Positions 22,846-35,759 of a stretch of DNA of 64,000 nt are shown here, piece by piece. Both the position numbers and the translations under genes were made by a program. Source of the DNA: Areca catechu (lineage: Eukaryota > Streptophyta > Magnoliopsida > Arecales > Arecaceae); NCBI GenBank assembly GCA_021397845.1, contig CM038039.1:8735731-8799730 (forward strand), written 5' to 3'. Position 1 is the first letter of the stretch. Each line of letters starts with the position of its first letter. The notes beneath the pieces were generated by a model. It saw nothing but the letters and a program-made list of their open reading frames with translations, was not told the origin of the DNA and did not search any database.

Positions 22846-23131
22846 AAAAAAAAGATGGTTAAATTTCGGTATAGTTATCCCGTAGGCCCTCGCTTCTTGC
22901 AGTCTTTTCTCATCTAAAAATGAGTACATCAACCTAACACCACTACGCACCGATTGGTAGAACGGGAATAAAGGAAGAAATCCTGATCTCTCACTCACAC
23001 CAATGATCGTGGACTCTAGAAAATTCCTGGATTTAATCGAGTTATCCACGAAATTATATCTCAAACTCATGACCGGTCGATAGCGAGGCAAGACCTCTCT
23101 ACCAACGGACTACCGTCTACCGTCTGAGCGA
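22846..23131 (-). mobile_element. SINE-like copy 2 with tRNA-like head
   Basis: Read on the minus strand, the 5' end contains an A-box-like TAGTCCGTTGGTAGAGAGG (23112-23094) and, about 20 bp on, a B-box-like GGTCATGAGTTTGA (23074-23061). This is the spacing of an RNA polymerase III promoter in a tRNA-derived SINE. A ~200-bp body shared with 22258-22470 and 59070-59345 follows, then a T-rich end near 22830. No target duplication was identified. The family name is unknown to me. Confidence 0.55.
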
Positions 23132-25114
23132 TATTTTTGATAACAATGTTAACAAAATATACCGAAAAAATCATCGAGCTATCGCCCATTAAATAGCATC
23201 CCAACCATCCATAACACAAACAACTGTTTCAGAAAAACTACTCATAACTGTAACTTAGATTGTATATTGTATATTCTTTCTAATCTGATAGTGGTTGCAC
23301 TGCTTTTAAATATCACTTGCCTTAAAAAAATATATCACTTGCTTAAATACATAAATACACTAACTTTGCAATTCATACTTAATTCTTTTTCTAAAAAACA
23401 AAAAATCTTACATGGCTTATAAATTTTGTTTTGCACATTTTTTTTTTAATGTAAGTCAAAAAAAAAAAAAAAAAAAAGCTTCAATTATGAGACCAGGAAC
23501 TTGGCTTGGCATGCCAAATTGACCAGGATCAAGGGCATTTTTCCCCTTCCAATAGCAAAGGACTTGCACAAAAATAAAAGGATTGGCAAATTGTAATCAG
23601 TTGGATGCACTTTGGGCCAAGCTAGCCCATAGTTATAAGCATTGGCCCAATATCTTGATGAACTGTTCTTGGGCCTCCCGGTTTTTAAGCCTGAGTTGTG
23701 ATATTTTTGATACAGCATGCGAAGTGACCCTGATGCTTGTAACATTCGAAATAAAGTAAAAAGTGGCTGCATACATCCCGTTCCATAGCGCATCATTATT
23801 ATTTACTCTTAATCCCCCGTAATACATAGCATGGCTAGTCACTGAATCCACCTTATCCTCTACTGGGAATCATACGGTATCCATGCATATCGATGCACTC
23901 GACAAGAAGAAAGTTTGACTGATTACCGTTGTTAGCCGTGCAACAGCTTTGGATAATGTACACAGCAGTGTCTAGTGATTACCACCCCTTCACTCTCTTT
24001 TCTTTTTCCTTTTTTTTTTTCTTTTTTTTTTTTCGACGCATTAGAGTGTTCAAACAAGTTTAGTATAAATACAATCCACAAAATTTTAAAACAAAGTTTC
24101 ACGGAGTAAATTAGGACAGTCTCCAGGTCAGTCGAATACATGAAGGATGCGATCCGGTCAACAATACTGTTTATCTTTTTACAGATGTGGCTGATATGAT
24201 ATCCAAATATGTTCTCCCCTTAGCAATCTTGGACAGTGCGTCCTAATTAATTCTAATCGTGGGCTGGGCTCGTGCATAAAAAATATCATATTTCAAATAG
24301 GCCCACTAAAAGCCTGATTAAAAATAAATAAGGTTTTTAGCCGGGGTCCAGCCCAAGATGAGCTTTTTGACCCGGTTATGCTTCGACGGTGGAAAGCATG
24401 ATATGATATCCGCGTGCACCATCCCACGTATGATACGGTAAAAAGCCCCATGGTATAGTGGCTTTCACAATTTCTTGCAAAAAAACAAAAGGTAATTTTG
24501 ATATGTTTTATATATTATATCATTATATATAAATAAAATTCAAGAAAGGTCCTTGGTTGTTTATTGGTCAAATTAGTAGCTTACGAGGATAACCTCATCA
24601 AGTTATTTGTAGGGCTACTACTTTTTTTCTTCTTTTTTTTTTCCCGTATTATGCAAAAAAATAAAGCAAATACATTTATATTTTATCAATTACAAGCAAC
24701 AAAACATTTTTTTTTTTTTTTTTGATTTATAAATCAAGATACAGAATTTCTACCTGCAGCTGTAAACTTATTGCAGGCAATTAGAATCGCATGCAACCAA
24801 ACATCCTGTTATTTGTTTACTTATAGGCAATTGGCCGATCCATCCTGGTTTTCTAGGCTTAAAATGTGTCCATGGGTTTGTCAGGCCTGGGTTTGCTGTC
24901 AGCCAGGAGTAGAAAACTCAAGTTCAAATTTGGCCCTACTTAAACAAGCTTGAAGGTGCAACTCTGGAGCTTGACCTGAACTGTTTTATTTTCTCATACT
25001 AAACTAGGTTATGCTCATTTTTTGCCAAGTTCATGGCAAGTTTGGGTTGTATCTTCGGTGCGAAATAATGATTTGCCTTCTTTTGCAACATCAACCATTA
25101 GATTGCGTGATAGC
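23132..25114. other. Gene-free region
   Basis: AT-rich spacer with poly-A (23459-23477) and poly-T/poly-A runs, a 12-bp palindrome TTGGCATGCCAA at about 23507, and short frames without motifs. 22471-22845, just before the SINE-like copy, is similar. No gene, RNA or mobile element recognised. The TR-GAG LTR begins at 25115. Confidence 0.5.
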
Positions 25115-26931
25115 TGATGTGCATCGCAACACACCAATTTATTACCTTAATTTCACTATCTTAGAAAGCATAGTAAGAATAATGATCGAATTCACAGGAA
25201 CCTTTAAGTTATTTTAAAAGTAAAAATATGCAACAGAAATTAAACTAGAAAAGAAATTAATAGGTAATTGACAGTGAAGGTAATCTAGAGATGATCTTTC
25301 TTAGTAAGAGTACAGCCCGTACCCGTAGATCACAGCCCGTCCCTTTTGAGAATAGATCGATTAAAAGGATAGTAAAAATAATCAAGATGTGATCTATCTT
25401 AGTGAGAGCACAGTCCGTACTCATAGATTATGACCCGTCCCTTTTGGGAATAGATCAGTTAAGATTATAGTCACGTAGAGTGAGTGACTTACCTCTAAAG
25501 CCTTGCACTATTCATAAACCTACTTTAGAAAAGAAAAAGAAAGAACATGAGTTGATTGAAAGCTCTTTTCATTGCATAAAATAAGGAGTACATCAAATGA
25601 ATACTAAAGCTTAAACCCCCTTCTTCTCAATAGGCTTCCCGAGTGAGCTTCAACATGTCCGAAGGTGGAGCAGTCCAGCAACGCGATGGGGAGTGAGGAC
25701 TGGGAACCAGTGCCAGTGCAGTGAAAGTGGGAACCAAACTAATGCAGTGGAAGTGGAACCCAGTCAGAGGTGGAATAGATGTGGAATAAAAATGGAATAG
25801 AAGTGGGATAGGAGGGATAAGAGAGGAATAAGAGGAATAACAGAGGGATACAGAGTGGAAGAAGAAGCTCTCTGGACTTGATCTCTGGACTGATGCTCCC
25901 CCCGACCCCTCCCCCTTGGACTCTCTTTTATAAGCAGTGATAGAACAATAATCCGTTCCACCGTTGCAACGATCAACCAAACTTCTCCACTGAACTCCAG
26001 TTTGTTCAAACGAATTTTAGTTCCCGTCGTTCCAACTGAGCTCACCGAATTCTGTTAAGCTCTAACGATCTCCAGCCTGTCCCAACGATCCCAACGGTCT
26101 CCAGCTCCCAGCATCCAACTGAATGAAGCTCCTGTGGCTTAGATGGCAGCTGAGAACCGACAATTTGGGAGGTGAGTAGCGACAGCTTGCCTTGGAACAG
26201 AGAGCAGGGCACGGTAGCAGGGAGGACGACGATGGTGGCTCCGGCGTTAGAAGTTTTCTTCGGATGGTAATGGTAGTGAATGGAGAAGAGAGGTGGTGGC
26301 TTGTCCATCGGTTTGGGTGGCAACTGAGAACTGGTAATTTGGAAGGTGGATGATGGTGATTCCGACCGTGGGACCCTCCTCGGTGACGGGGAGAAGGTGC
26401 CGGCGTCCTCTCGACCGGTGGCGAGCAGAGCAAGGAGTCCAGCAACTTGGGAAACGTGGGACGGCAATGAAGAAGGAGAAGAAGAGGTTGATGGCTCTTC
26501 CAACCAATTTTCCGGCCAAGGACGGTGTCTCCAGTCGGCAAGGGGGTTGCCGATGGCTTGGGCAGCATCGGTGGAGCATCTCCAGCAAGTTTGGGCTCAA
26601 ACGGGGGTTTGTGGTCCATGGCTCTGTTCTGTGGACCGAAACCATGGCAGATCGCGATCCAAAAGGCGATCGGTAGACCGAGCAGCCAGTCCACGATGGA
26701 CCGACTACTCTAAATTTCGTGCCATCCTAGCTAATTCTTTCAAAAATCAATTCCGAGCTCGTTTTAAGTCCGATTTAAGTGCCGTTTGTGCTGTTGGACT
26801 TCTAAAATCAAGTTCTTCATATTGGTAGTATTTTTTCTACAAATGATATATAAAAGTATCAATTTTAAAGGAATAAAAATAATTTAATTATTAAATTAAT
26901 ACTTTTATATATATGTATAATGTAATTATCA
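25115..26931 (-). repeat. 3' LTR of copy B (1817 bp)
   Basis: In plus orientation it starts TGATGTGCATCG and ends AATTATCA, with matching TGAT/ATCA termini. The minus-strand TATA box TATAAAAG is at 25932-25925. The ~98-bp direct repeat inside is conserved. It is the only uninterrupted LTR of the family in the window and sets the LTR length. Confidence 0.85.
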
Positions 26932-28018
26932 TACCTCCCAACTTGAACTTTGCTCATCCTCGAGTAAAACAGATAGATTATCCATGTGTATCAACCCGTC
27001 CTTAAATTGGATGTTAACCTGAGCAACCCTAAAAGTAGATGATACCTGATCAGATCACTATTAAGATACTTCATCGGATTATTAATTCAACTCATTTAGT
27101 GGTCAGGTAAAGTCCATAAAGATTTCTAGCATTCTTTTGCTAACTTTCCACCTCACTCTTTAAATCCTCTAATTTTTGGGGTTAAGTTCAGTACCTTTCT
27201 GCTAACTGATTTTTTCCCTCCTTTTTTTTAATTATGTTATATCCAAGCCTCTTAAGTATTAGTATTATCTCCTTTTGATGCGAACCATAGCGCTTACTTA
27301 GGTGAAGGGGTCCGATTACTCAGGGAGGTACCATTGCTTAACAGATTTTTTGACCTTCTCACCTTTCGACGTGAACCACAATGCTTACTTAGGCGATCGG
27401 GCCCGATTATTCAATAAGAGTTCAATCAAAGCTATGAGACGGGACTAACCTTTTTTTTTTGGAAAAAAACTTCAGCATACTTGATATTTTGATTTATAAC
27501 CCCATAAAGTAGATTCTTCCTTGAGATCAATAGTCAGAAGGTTTTGAAATTGCTCCAAGAAATTATCCACAATCTAAACCTTGCCATTTATTGAGTTTCT
27601 TTAATAATTTATCTCTCAACATCTCTAGCATAATCTAGATCATTAATCAATCATTGATTAAGGTGCCTATGTAACTCCAATTCGAGATAATTATTATGTA
27701 TACGTAACATGATCATTTCTAATCATTCTCGAAGATCTAAGCAAGTCAAGTTTATCTCTTCCCCCTAACTTAATCGACATTGTTCTTAATAGAGTAGGAA
27801 AGAAAATAAGAGGTATAATAGGAAAGAATGCACCTGGGATGAATGTGCTTTGGGAGCTGAAAAGGGCTTCATGAAGTAGCAGGTTCCTTTGTTGCTATAC
27901 TCCCCTCACTTTATTGTTCTTCTAAAAGAAAAGAAAGTAACTAGTTAAAAATAAAAGTATAAACTGGGTTGCCTCCCAGGAGCACTAAGTTTAAAGTCTT
28001 CGGCCATACTTAGTGGAT
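26932..28018 (-). other. Non-coding 3' region of copy B with PPT
   Basis: Next to the LTR, the minus strand reads CAAGTTGGGAGGTA, a plausible polypurine tract (26932-26945). The rest carries no frame. It includes two similar blocks round 27280 and 27370 ('GCTTACTTAGG' with 'GAACCA'). The equivalent in copy D is 54266-55348. Confidence 0.6.
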
Positions 28019-30842
28019 CTTCTAGATTATGTCGATTGATATATCTGCTAAATTATTAGATATATTTAGCCATGGCGGATGGTTGGACAAAGTCTAGTCA
28101 GTAGTGTCCCACACGATATCTTTGTGATGCATATTTACAAGATGTGTCTCCTGATAGTAGATACCCGGAGATGGCTTGGTAAGCAGAGTAGATATTGGTT
28201 CTAGTGCAGAGGCTAAGTAAAAAGTGGAGGGTACAACAAATTGCTCAAATTTTGGTATCCATGGTGGATCTAATAAATCACTCAGGTTCTCCACGCTATC
28301 TATCCCAGTGCAGTTCAGATGTTTGCAAGATGGGTCCCCAGTAAAGTTATCAGGGCTATCATATTCAGGGACTGCATTACTTGGTTCTGGAAATGACAAC
28401 TTGGTTGGGCAATCTACTGGTAAATCAGAGATTGGCTTTTCAATAGCTTCTTTGGAGTCATTTGGTAAACCTACCAATTAGGTTTCCTGGTCAAGGGTCA
28501 CATCATGTTCGAAGAATGGATCATTTGTCTTGACCAGGAGTGGCTCTTGCTCCAGTGTAGGTGAGGTTTCCAATAAGGAAGTTATTGGTGTATCAAGGAG
28601 ATGGGTCATCTGTTCATATTTCGTAGTCCATGGAGGAGTGGAACTAGGTAGTTCGAATAGTGAATTTACTTTATCCATGTACCAATCTATGTCAAAACTG
28701 TTCATATCAAAATGGGCTAGATAGGCTTGTAGAAGGTCTTGGGTGGGCATGTTAGGGGTAGTTTCTTCTACAAATTCCTCCAGCACGTTTACGTCATCAA
28801 ATCCAATACCTTGTGATCCATCGATTACATTAAATATGTTCATCCTCAACTTTTTATTCCCAAATGATACATCCATGGCTCCAGTCCTACAATTGATGCA
28901 AGCATTTGCTATAGCTAGAAAGGGTCGGCCTAGGATAATGGAAATGTGTCTTAGGTTGCTACTTGATTCCATGTGGAGGACTAAGAAGTCAACTAGAAAA
29001 TAAAACTCATCTACCTTGACTAGGACATCCTCAAACATCCCACGTGATACCTTAGCTGATTTGTCAGCTAACTGCAGAGTGACCGAAGTAGGTTTCAATT
29101 CTTCTAGTCCAAAGAGTTCATACATCGAGCTAGGTAGAAGGTTTATACTAGTCCCTAAGTCCAGGAGAGCTTTTTCAACGTGAAAGTTTTCTATGACACA
29201 AGAAATAATGGGAGCTCCTGGATCCTTAAGTTTTGGAGGGGGGTGTACTAGAAGATAGAACTAGCATGTTCCGTAAGGCATACTTTCTTTAGGATTTGTG
29301 ATCTAAATTTATGTTTCTGGGTACACAAATCTTTCAAAAATTTAGTATATGTCAGAACCTGTTTAATTGCATCCAGGAGGAGAAGGTTAATTCAGACTTG
29401 CTTAAATAATTCAAGTGTCTCCTCGAGTCCTCCTTTCTTCTTCTTAGCAGGAATAGGGGCTTTTAGGGCATCAAGGTATGGTACCTTGGGCAAGTAGGAT
29501 GGTTCTAGTACAATCAGTTCATCTTCTTTTCTCAACTCCAAATTATCCTTAGATGGTTCTGATTATTTAGTTTGGGTTGGAAGTGTGGGGCATGTCTTAT
29601 TGGTTTTATTAGGTTGCTCGATGACCTTTCCATTCCTAAGAGTCATTACTGATTTGGCATGATCAGAAAATGTTTATAGGATTCTAAAGCCTTCAGCCAT
29701 GAATTATCCTTTCAGGTTACTAATGGGCTGGCTAGGTAACTTACCTTCCTCCCTTCTATTGATAGTTGCAGTTAGTTGATCCATCAGGCTTCTAGCTTGG
29801 CAATAGACTAAGTATTTCTTTCTATCCCTTCCAGTACTCGGCGCATCCTTTTTCGAAGGTAGGATCATGATTATTTGGTGGAGGTTATGGGGTACTCGAG
29901 TGTTGCAAATATGGCATGCTTCCAAAGTTGGTCTCCTGATAATTGGACCTAACTGATATTAGATTAATAACAGATTGGGGTTTCCGAGAAAAATTTGGAT
30001 GATTTCGCCAATCAGAATTGTAGGTGTTTGAGTATGGGTCATTTCCTGGTCTAGGCTGTTGATGAGTATGGGACTTCATGATTTGACGAGATGAGGAGGA
30101 AATATGTCCACTTTGTAAGATTTGGTCAAACTTTTGGGACAGTTTATCTATCTTGCTGGAGACGTCTACAGAATAACCTACTTCATATATTCCACCTCTC
30201 TTAGATCCTATGGAAGGATCTTTATAGGCAACAGACATGTGATGCAAGGAATTTTCACTTAGGTTTCAAAAAGCTGCCAAGCCTCATGTTCATTTTTAAG
30301 CATGAATGTTCCTCCACATGAGGCATAATGCTTTTCTAATAAACCATAATAAAAATCTTGACTAACTGCCATTTAGGTATGGCATGGTATGGATATTTTC
30401 TAATCAATTCTTTCAACCTCTTCCATGTCTCATGAAATATTTCTCCATCTAACTAGAAAAAACTGGTTATGGCTTTTCTAATTTGATTTGTTTTTCCTAT
30501 TGGAAAGTATTTCTTAAGAAATTTTCTCTGAAGTTGATCCCAAGTTGAAATGGTCACAGTGTCTAGAGAATTCAACCAGTACTTGGCTCTATCTTTGAAG
30601 AAAAAAGGGAACAACTTAAGTCTAAGGATATCATCGGAGAAATTTTGAATCTTGATAGTTGAACATATTTCCAAGAATTCATCCAAATGTTTATAGGGGT
30701 CTTCATTTACAAGTCCATAAAAAGATGGCAATATCTGAATTATGCTGGACTTAATTTCATACTGGACAGCCTCTACTGGGGGTATTTGGATACAAGGTGA
30801 TAAGTATACCTTAAAGGGGTGAAATACTCCTTCAATTGTCAT
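28019..30842 (-). pseudogene. gag-protease polyprotein of copy B with pol-replacing extension
   Basis: ATG at 30842 starts gag: 'VEAVQYEIKSS', 'FLEICSTIKIQNFSDD', 'DRAKYWLNSLDTVTISTWD' and 'LQRKFLKKYFP', then 'ETWKRLKELIRKYP' after a stop. A middle part (30247-29704) includes 'SSKIDKLSQKFDQIL'. A linker with 'TLRNGKVIEQPN' leads to the protease active site DLGTS just before 29125, with 'ILGRPFLA.ANA.INC' further on. One frame then continues for ~340 codons to 28094 with a single TAA at 28478-28480. It passes through an acidic segment that does not resemble reverse transcriptase ('PPWIPKFEQFVVPSTFYL', 'ETHLVNMHHKDIVW'). A motif encoding GRQP follows near 27975. A zinc-knuckle segment seen in copy D is deleted here. 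Multiple stops make it non-functional. Confidence 0.75.
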
Positions 30843-31812
30843 GGAGGATCGATTCCTTGATTAGGGTTCATGGTATGTGATCTGTTTGCTCTATAGGTTC
30901 TATCTATTTCAGGATCTAGGGGTATGATTTCAGGTTCTAAAGATCGACGACCTAGCATACACCCTACAGTAATACTCTAAAGCAAGCAGTAGTTCAGTGT
31001 TTTTTTTTTAACAAGAAATTAGAAAAATAAGAGAAAGATGATCTAAAAGAAAGACTCCTAAGAGAATCCTAGGCTAGAGAAAAGAGAAAAGAGCTATGTT
31101 TTTTTTTTTTTTTTCAAACAAGTAATACAAACAAAATCAAGTCTATCCTAAGGTTAACCTGGAACTAGACAACTCCTAACTGTTCCAAGGTTACCTTTGA
31201 ACACTCCAAGCCCAAGATCAATCAACTGACTCGGCTAGGTAAGTGTAAGGTTGGTGGGGATCCCCCGTTGCTTGCCTTAGACACTAATAAAAATTGGCCA
31301 GGTAAACGAACGGAACCAATTAAAGAACCACCTTCCTTTGGGCTCTTGTCCCTGACCCACTTGCCTTAGACACCGAGCAACCGAATGATCTGAACCCGGT
31401 ATAACTCTAGGGTTCTCTTGTCCTATTGAGCTCGAATTTTCAAGGGCTGGCATCTAGTTAATTTTAGAGTTAGGGTCTAGGTCAATGCACATGCAGGGAA
31501 ATGATTTGTGGGCCAAGGAAGGGTAATGACATTCCCACCTTATCTTGTTAATGAGGTTAAATGCCCTTAAGTCAATTATGAAATGATGAATTTAGCAGCA
31601 AGCAAGATGTCCAACTCTTGAAATTATCACACAAAATTATACTAATTACTTTTTTTTTAATTTGATTGTTAAATTTCTAATTTCCTACCAAGTTATGTGG
31701 ATGTCAGGGAAAAATTTTTAAGTCTGTTCAATCTACGTAAAAAAATACTAACAATGAATTTTTTTAAAAAAAAATTGATTTTTTTTGTTTCTTTTAAAAT
31801 AATGCCAAAAGA

Positions 31813-31830
31813 TCCCCGGTAATGGTGCCA
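31813..31830 (-). promoter_or_regulatory. Primer-binding site of copy B, tRNA-Asp type
   Basis: The minus strand reads TGGCACCATTACCGGGGA, 6 bp from the inner end of the middle LTR. It differs from the site of copy A (9321-9338) at one base. Confidence 0.65.
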
Positions 31831-31836
31831 AAAATC

Positions 31837-33426
31837 TAATGCGCATCGTAACGTACCAATTTGGTACCTTAATTTCACTATTCTTAGGAAGCGTAGTGGG
31901 AGTAAGGGTCGAATCTACAGGGATCTTTGAGTTATTTTAAAAGTAAAAATATGCAACAGAAATTGAACTAGAAAGGGAATTAACAGGTAATTGGCAGTGA
32001 AGGTAATCTCTAGATGATCTTTCTTAGCAAGAGCACGGCTCGTACCCATAGATCATGGGCTGTCCCTTTTGGAAATAGATCGATCAAAAGGATAGTGGAA
32101 ATAATCGAGATATGATCTATCTTAGTGAGAGCATGGCCTATACCCGTAGATCACGACCCGTCCCTTTTGGAAATAGATCAGTTAAGATTATAGTCATGTA
32201 GAATGACTTACCTCTAAAGCCTTGCACTACTCATAAACCTGGTTCAGAAAAGAAAAGGAAAGAACATGAGTTGACTGGAAGCTCTTTTCATTGCATAGAA
32301 TAAGGAGTACATCAAATGAATACTAAAGCTTAAACCCCCTTCTTCCCAATAGGCTTCTCGAGTGAGCTTCAGCATGTTCGAAGGTGGAGCAGTCCAGCGA
32401 CGCGATGGGGAGTGGGGACTGGGAACCAGTGCCGGTGCAATGGAAGTGGAACCAAGCTAGTGCAGTGGAAGTGGAACCCGGTCAGAGGTGGAATAGATAT
32501 GGAATAAAAGTGAAATAGAAGTGGGATAGGAGGGATAAGAGAGGAATAAGAGGAATAATAGAGGGATACAGAGTGGAAGAAGAAGCTCTCTGGACTCGAT
32601 CTTTAGATTGATGCTCCCCCCCGACTCCTCCCCCTAGGACTCCCTTTTATAAGCAGTGATCCAACAATAATCCGTTCTACCGTTGCAATGATAAACCGAT
32701 CTTCTCCACAAAACTCCAGTTTGTTCAAATGAATTTCAGTTCCCGTCGTTCCAACTAAGCTCACCGAATTTTGTTAAGCTCCAAGATCTCCAGCCTGTTC
32801 CAATGATCCCAACGGTCTCCAACTCCCAGTGTCCAACTGAACGAAGCTCCTGTGGCTTGGATGGTAGCTGAGAACTGGCAATTTGGGAGGTGAGTAGCGA
32901 CGGCTTGCCTTGGAACAGAGAGCAAGGCATGATAGCAGGGAGGACGACGATGGTGGCTAGGGCGTTAGAAGTTTTCTTCAAATGGTGATGGCAGTGACCG
33001 GAGAAGAGAGGTGATGACTTGTCCGTCGGTTTGGGTGGCAACTAAGAACCGGTAATTTGGGAGGTGGATGATGGTGATTCCGGCTGTGGGACCCTCCTCG
33101 GTGGCAGGGAGAAGGTGCCAACGTCCTCTCTGACCGACGGCGGGTAGAGCAGGGAGTCCGGTGGCTTAGGAAATGTGGGATGGCGGTGAAGAAGAAGAAG
33201 AAGAAGAGGCCGATGGCTCTTTCGACCAATTTTTCAGCCAAGGATGGTTTCTTCGATCGGCAAGGGGGTTGCCGGTGGCTTGGGTGGCGTCAGTGGAGCA
33301 TCTCCAGCAAGTTTGGGCTCAAATGGGGGTTTGCGGTCCATGGCTCTGTTCCGTAGATCGAAACCATGGCAGATTGTGATCCACAAGGCGATCTATAAAC
33401 CGAGCGACCGATCCATGGTGGACCGG
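31837..33426 (-). repeat. Middle LTR of the tandem, first piece (1590 bp)
   Basis: It starts TAATGCGCATCG (TG changed to TA) and runs to ACCGG at 33422-33426, where the chromovirus entered. The remaining 228 bp are at 54038-54265, so the original length is 1818 bp. The TATA box TATAAAAG reads on the minus strand at 32651-32644. The LTR serves copy B as 5' LTR and copy D as 3' LTR. Confidence 0.85.
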
Positions 33427-34928
33427 TGGTGCAGACACCAGGGCTAGAAAGAAATGATGGGTCAATCCCACATCCCTGTGGATCACCTATGACTAAGTCC
33501 TAAACCCCAATTTCAATTGAGTCCTGTACAAGCCTAAACCTATGAATAAGCCCCTAAACCCAATTGAGACCTGTATATATATAAACCTAATCAATTTTAA
33601 TTTATTGTTTTGAATTGTTATGCTTCAATAATTTGGTCAGATTGGATTCAATTTGATCAAGTTGGATAAAGTTAGTTTCAATCGAGTCCTGTAATTAATT
33701 AGGAGATCAAGTCCAATTCAAGATTGCAAGCCCAATTCAAGATTGCAAGCCAAGAGGGGATCCAATTCATGTCACCACATCATCTTGGACATCACCACAT
33801 ACCACATCATCATCTTGGATGCACCATGCCACATCACATGCCACATCACCACGCCACCTCATCATCACACATGTTATGGTCGGCCACAAGGATTCAAAGT
33901 TGGGCGCCAATTCTAGAAGTCAAGTTCAAGGGGTTTCATGTATCAAGAATTCAAAAAATTAAGAACCTAAGAAGTCCTTCAAGTTCAAGAGTTCCTTCGC
34001 ATACAAATTCAAGACTCCATCATGAATTTCTAACCAAAAATTCATCTTGGCCACCCACCTTCATTCAATGTTGTCGCTCACTCTATTCCAAGGGTTGTCA
34101 CCCAAATAGATGAAGCCAAGAGGGATCAAACACCAAGTATTCAAGATGCCAAAGGGAATTCAAGAGTCTTTGATGCCCAAGGGAAGCTAATTCCATGGAG
34201 TCTCTTGTCCTTCCAACAAGAACTTAAGCATTTGTAACCCTTACGATTCTTGTTTATGGTCTACAAATACCACCATCAAATCCTTTATAATCAATTAAGT
34301 TTTTATGAAATAAATTGAGAGTTTTCTCTTAAATCCTTTGTTGTGAGAGCATCGAACTCTGTGAGGGAGAGGGCATGAGGTCCTTGGGCGTGAGGCCTAG
34401 TTATCCATCCAACCATCCAAAACCCTAACACCACCTTTCAACCTTCCTTCTCATCTTCTTTTCTTCCAACTTTTTCCATCTTCCATGCCTTATAATCTTT
34501 TCTTGTGACTGATTTCAGGTGATCAAGATCTGAAGTGAAGGTTTCTTTGCCTTAGAACCAACCTCGTTGAAGATCGGAACCCTGAAGATCGATAATCTTA
34601 AAGTTCTGCCGCAAATCCTAGAGTGATGAAATCAATCAACATCAAGAGCACTGCGAATCTTTGTTGGTAAAAGAAACCCCTCCTCAACTCTTTAGCTCCG
34701 ATTCTTTGAAAGTAATAATCCTAGTTTAGGTGATTTCTCAATCATCAAATCCTGTTTTCTTAGTTTTGTTAATTTACATTGCGGGTATCGTAACTAGTTG
34801 ACTAGTTGAGTTTTTTTTGAATACTTTGAGTCTTAAATCTGGAAATTATAGAAATTAATCTTTGCTTAATTAAAGATAATTAATCATAGGATTGTTAGAT
34901 TTAGTTTTGCATATTTCATCATGCATCA
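33427..34928 (+). repeat. 5' LTR of chromovirus copy C (1502 bp)
   Basis: It starts TGGTGCAGACACC and ends ATGCATCA. The primer site TGGTATCAGAG follows at 34933. It shares several derived features with the LTR at 10932 that the 3' LTR lacks (see findings). Confidence 0.85.
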
Positions 34929-35275
34929 TCTTTGGTATCAGAGAAGTTAAACTAGGGTTTAATTACTAGTTGCTGAAATTTTTGCATACCTAGGTTTCTA
35001 GGCTGAAATTAAATTACATAAAACCATCATAAAAAATATTTTAAAAAATTATTAATTAATTTTCTATTAATCCTCTACTAATCTGCCATCTACATATAAA
35101 AAAAATTATTTTATTTTCTATAATTTATTAATTTTAGTTTCTTGCATTAGGGTTTTATGTGCAGGCATTGTTAATTCAATTTAAGGGCACTTTTACTATC
35201 CCGGATAAGGGAGGGATTTCATCACCCTTCCTTGGTCCAAAACAACCACCTTTGCATCGAACCAAGCCTAATTAA

Positions 35276-35605
35276 AATCAATTAGAAACCTAAAGCAGCT
35301 TAGGAACACCAACAAGGTCGGGTTCCAAGTATTATGTGAAAGCTAGTGCACTCAATCCTTCGATTATTTTTTGAATCTAGTGTCTAAGGCTAGAGATCTA
35401 GAGGCAAACGCCTTAAGCAGACTCGTGGTTTCTAATTAGTGCAATCAATTAGAAACCTAAAGCAGCTTAGGAACACCAACAAGGTCGGGTTCCAAGTATT
35501 ATGTGAAAGCTAGTGCGCTCAATCCTTCGATTATTTTTGAATCTAGTGTCTAAGGCTAGAGATCTAGAGGCAAACGCCTTAAGCAGACTCGTGGTTTCTA
35601 ATTAG
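35276..35605. repeat. Tandem duplication of ~167 bp in the copy C leader
   Basis: 35276-35442 and 35443-35605 are near-identical (both start AATCAATTAGAAACC). Copy A has only one unit at the equivalent place (about 12790-12950). The duplication is therefore younger than the split of the two copies, or was lost from A. Confidence 0.85.
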
Positions 35606-35759
35606 GACCCTGTGAAAGCAGGGGGAGCATCCCGCGATGCCACTTCTTACCTGGCCAATGGACAGGGTAATTGCCAAATTGGTTGTAAATTGAGCTGATC
35701 TATTTTACTTGAGCTCTAGGTCTAGGAAACCCTAGTATGATATTGTGTGTTTGCATTGC

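Larger units (their letters stand above)
25115..33426 (-). mobile_element. Copy B of the Athila-like gag-protease (TR-GAG type) family
   Basis: In minus order: 5' LTR (54265-54038 then 33426-31837, split by a chromovirus), tRNA-Asp-type primer site, leader, gag-protease frame with a C-terminal extension, ~1.1 kb non-coding, PPT, 3' LTR 26931-25115. No reverse transcriptase, RNase H or integrase is present between protease and 3' LTR. The two LTRs are 1817 bp and 1818 bp (228 + 1590) long. Copy D has the same missing pol, so this is the form of the family, not an accidental deletion in one copy. Movement would need pol supplied by an autonomous relative. Confidence 0.8.

Noticed and set aside
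24440..24500. tRNA-like A box ('TGGTATAGTGGC') in 24449-24465
   Set aside because: No B box (GGTTCGAATCC type) and no cloverleaf pairing follow within 60 bp.
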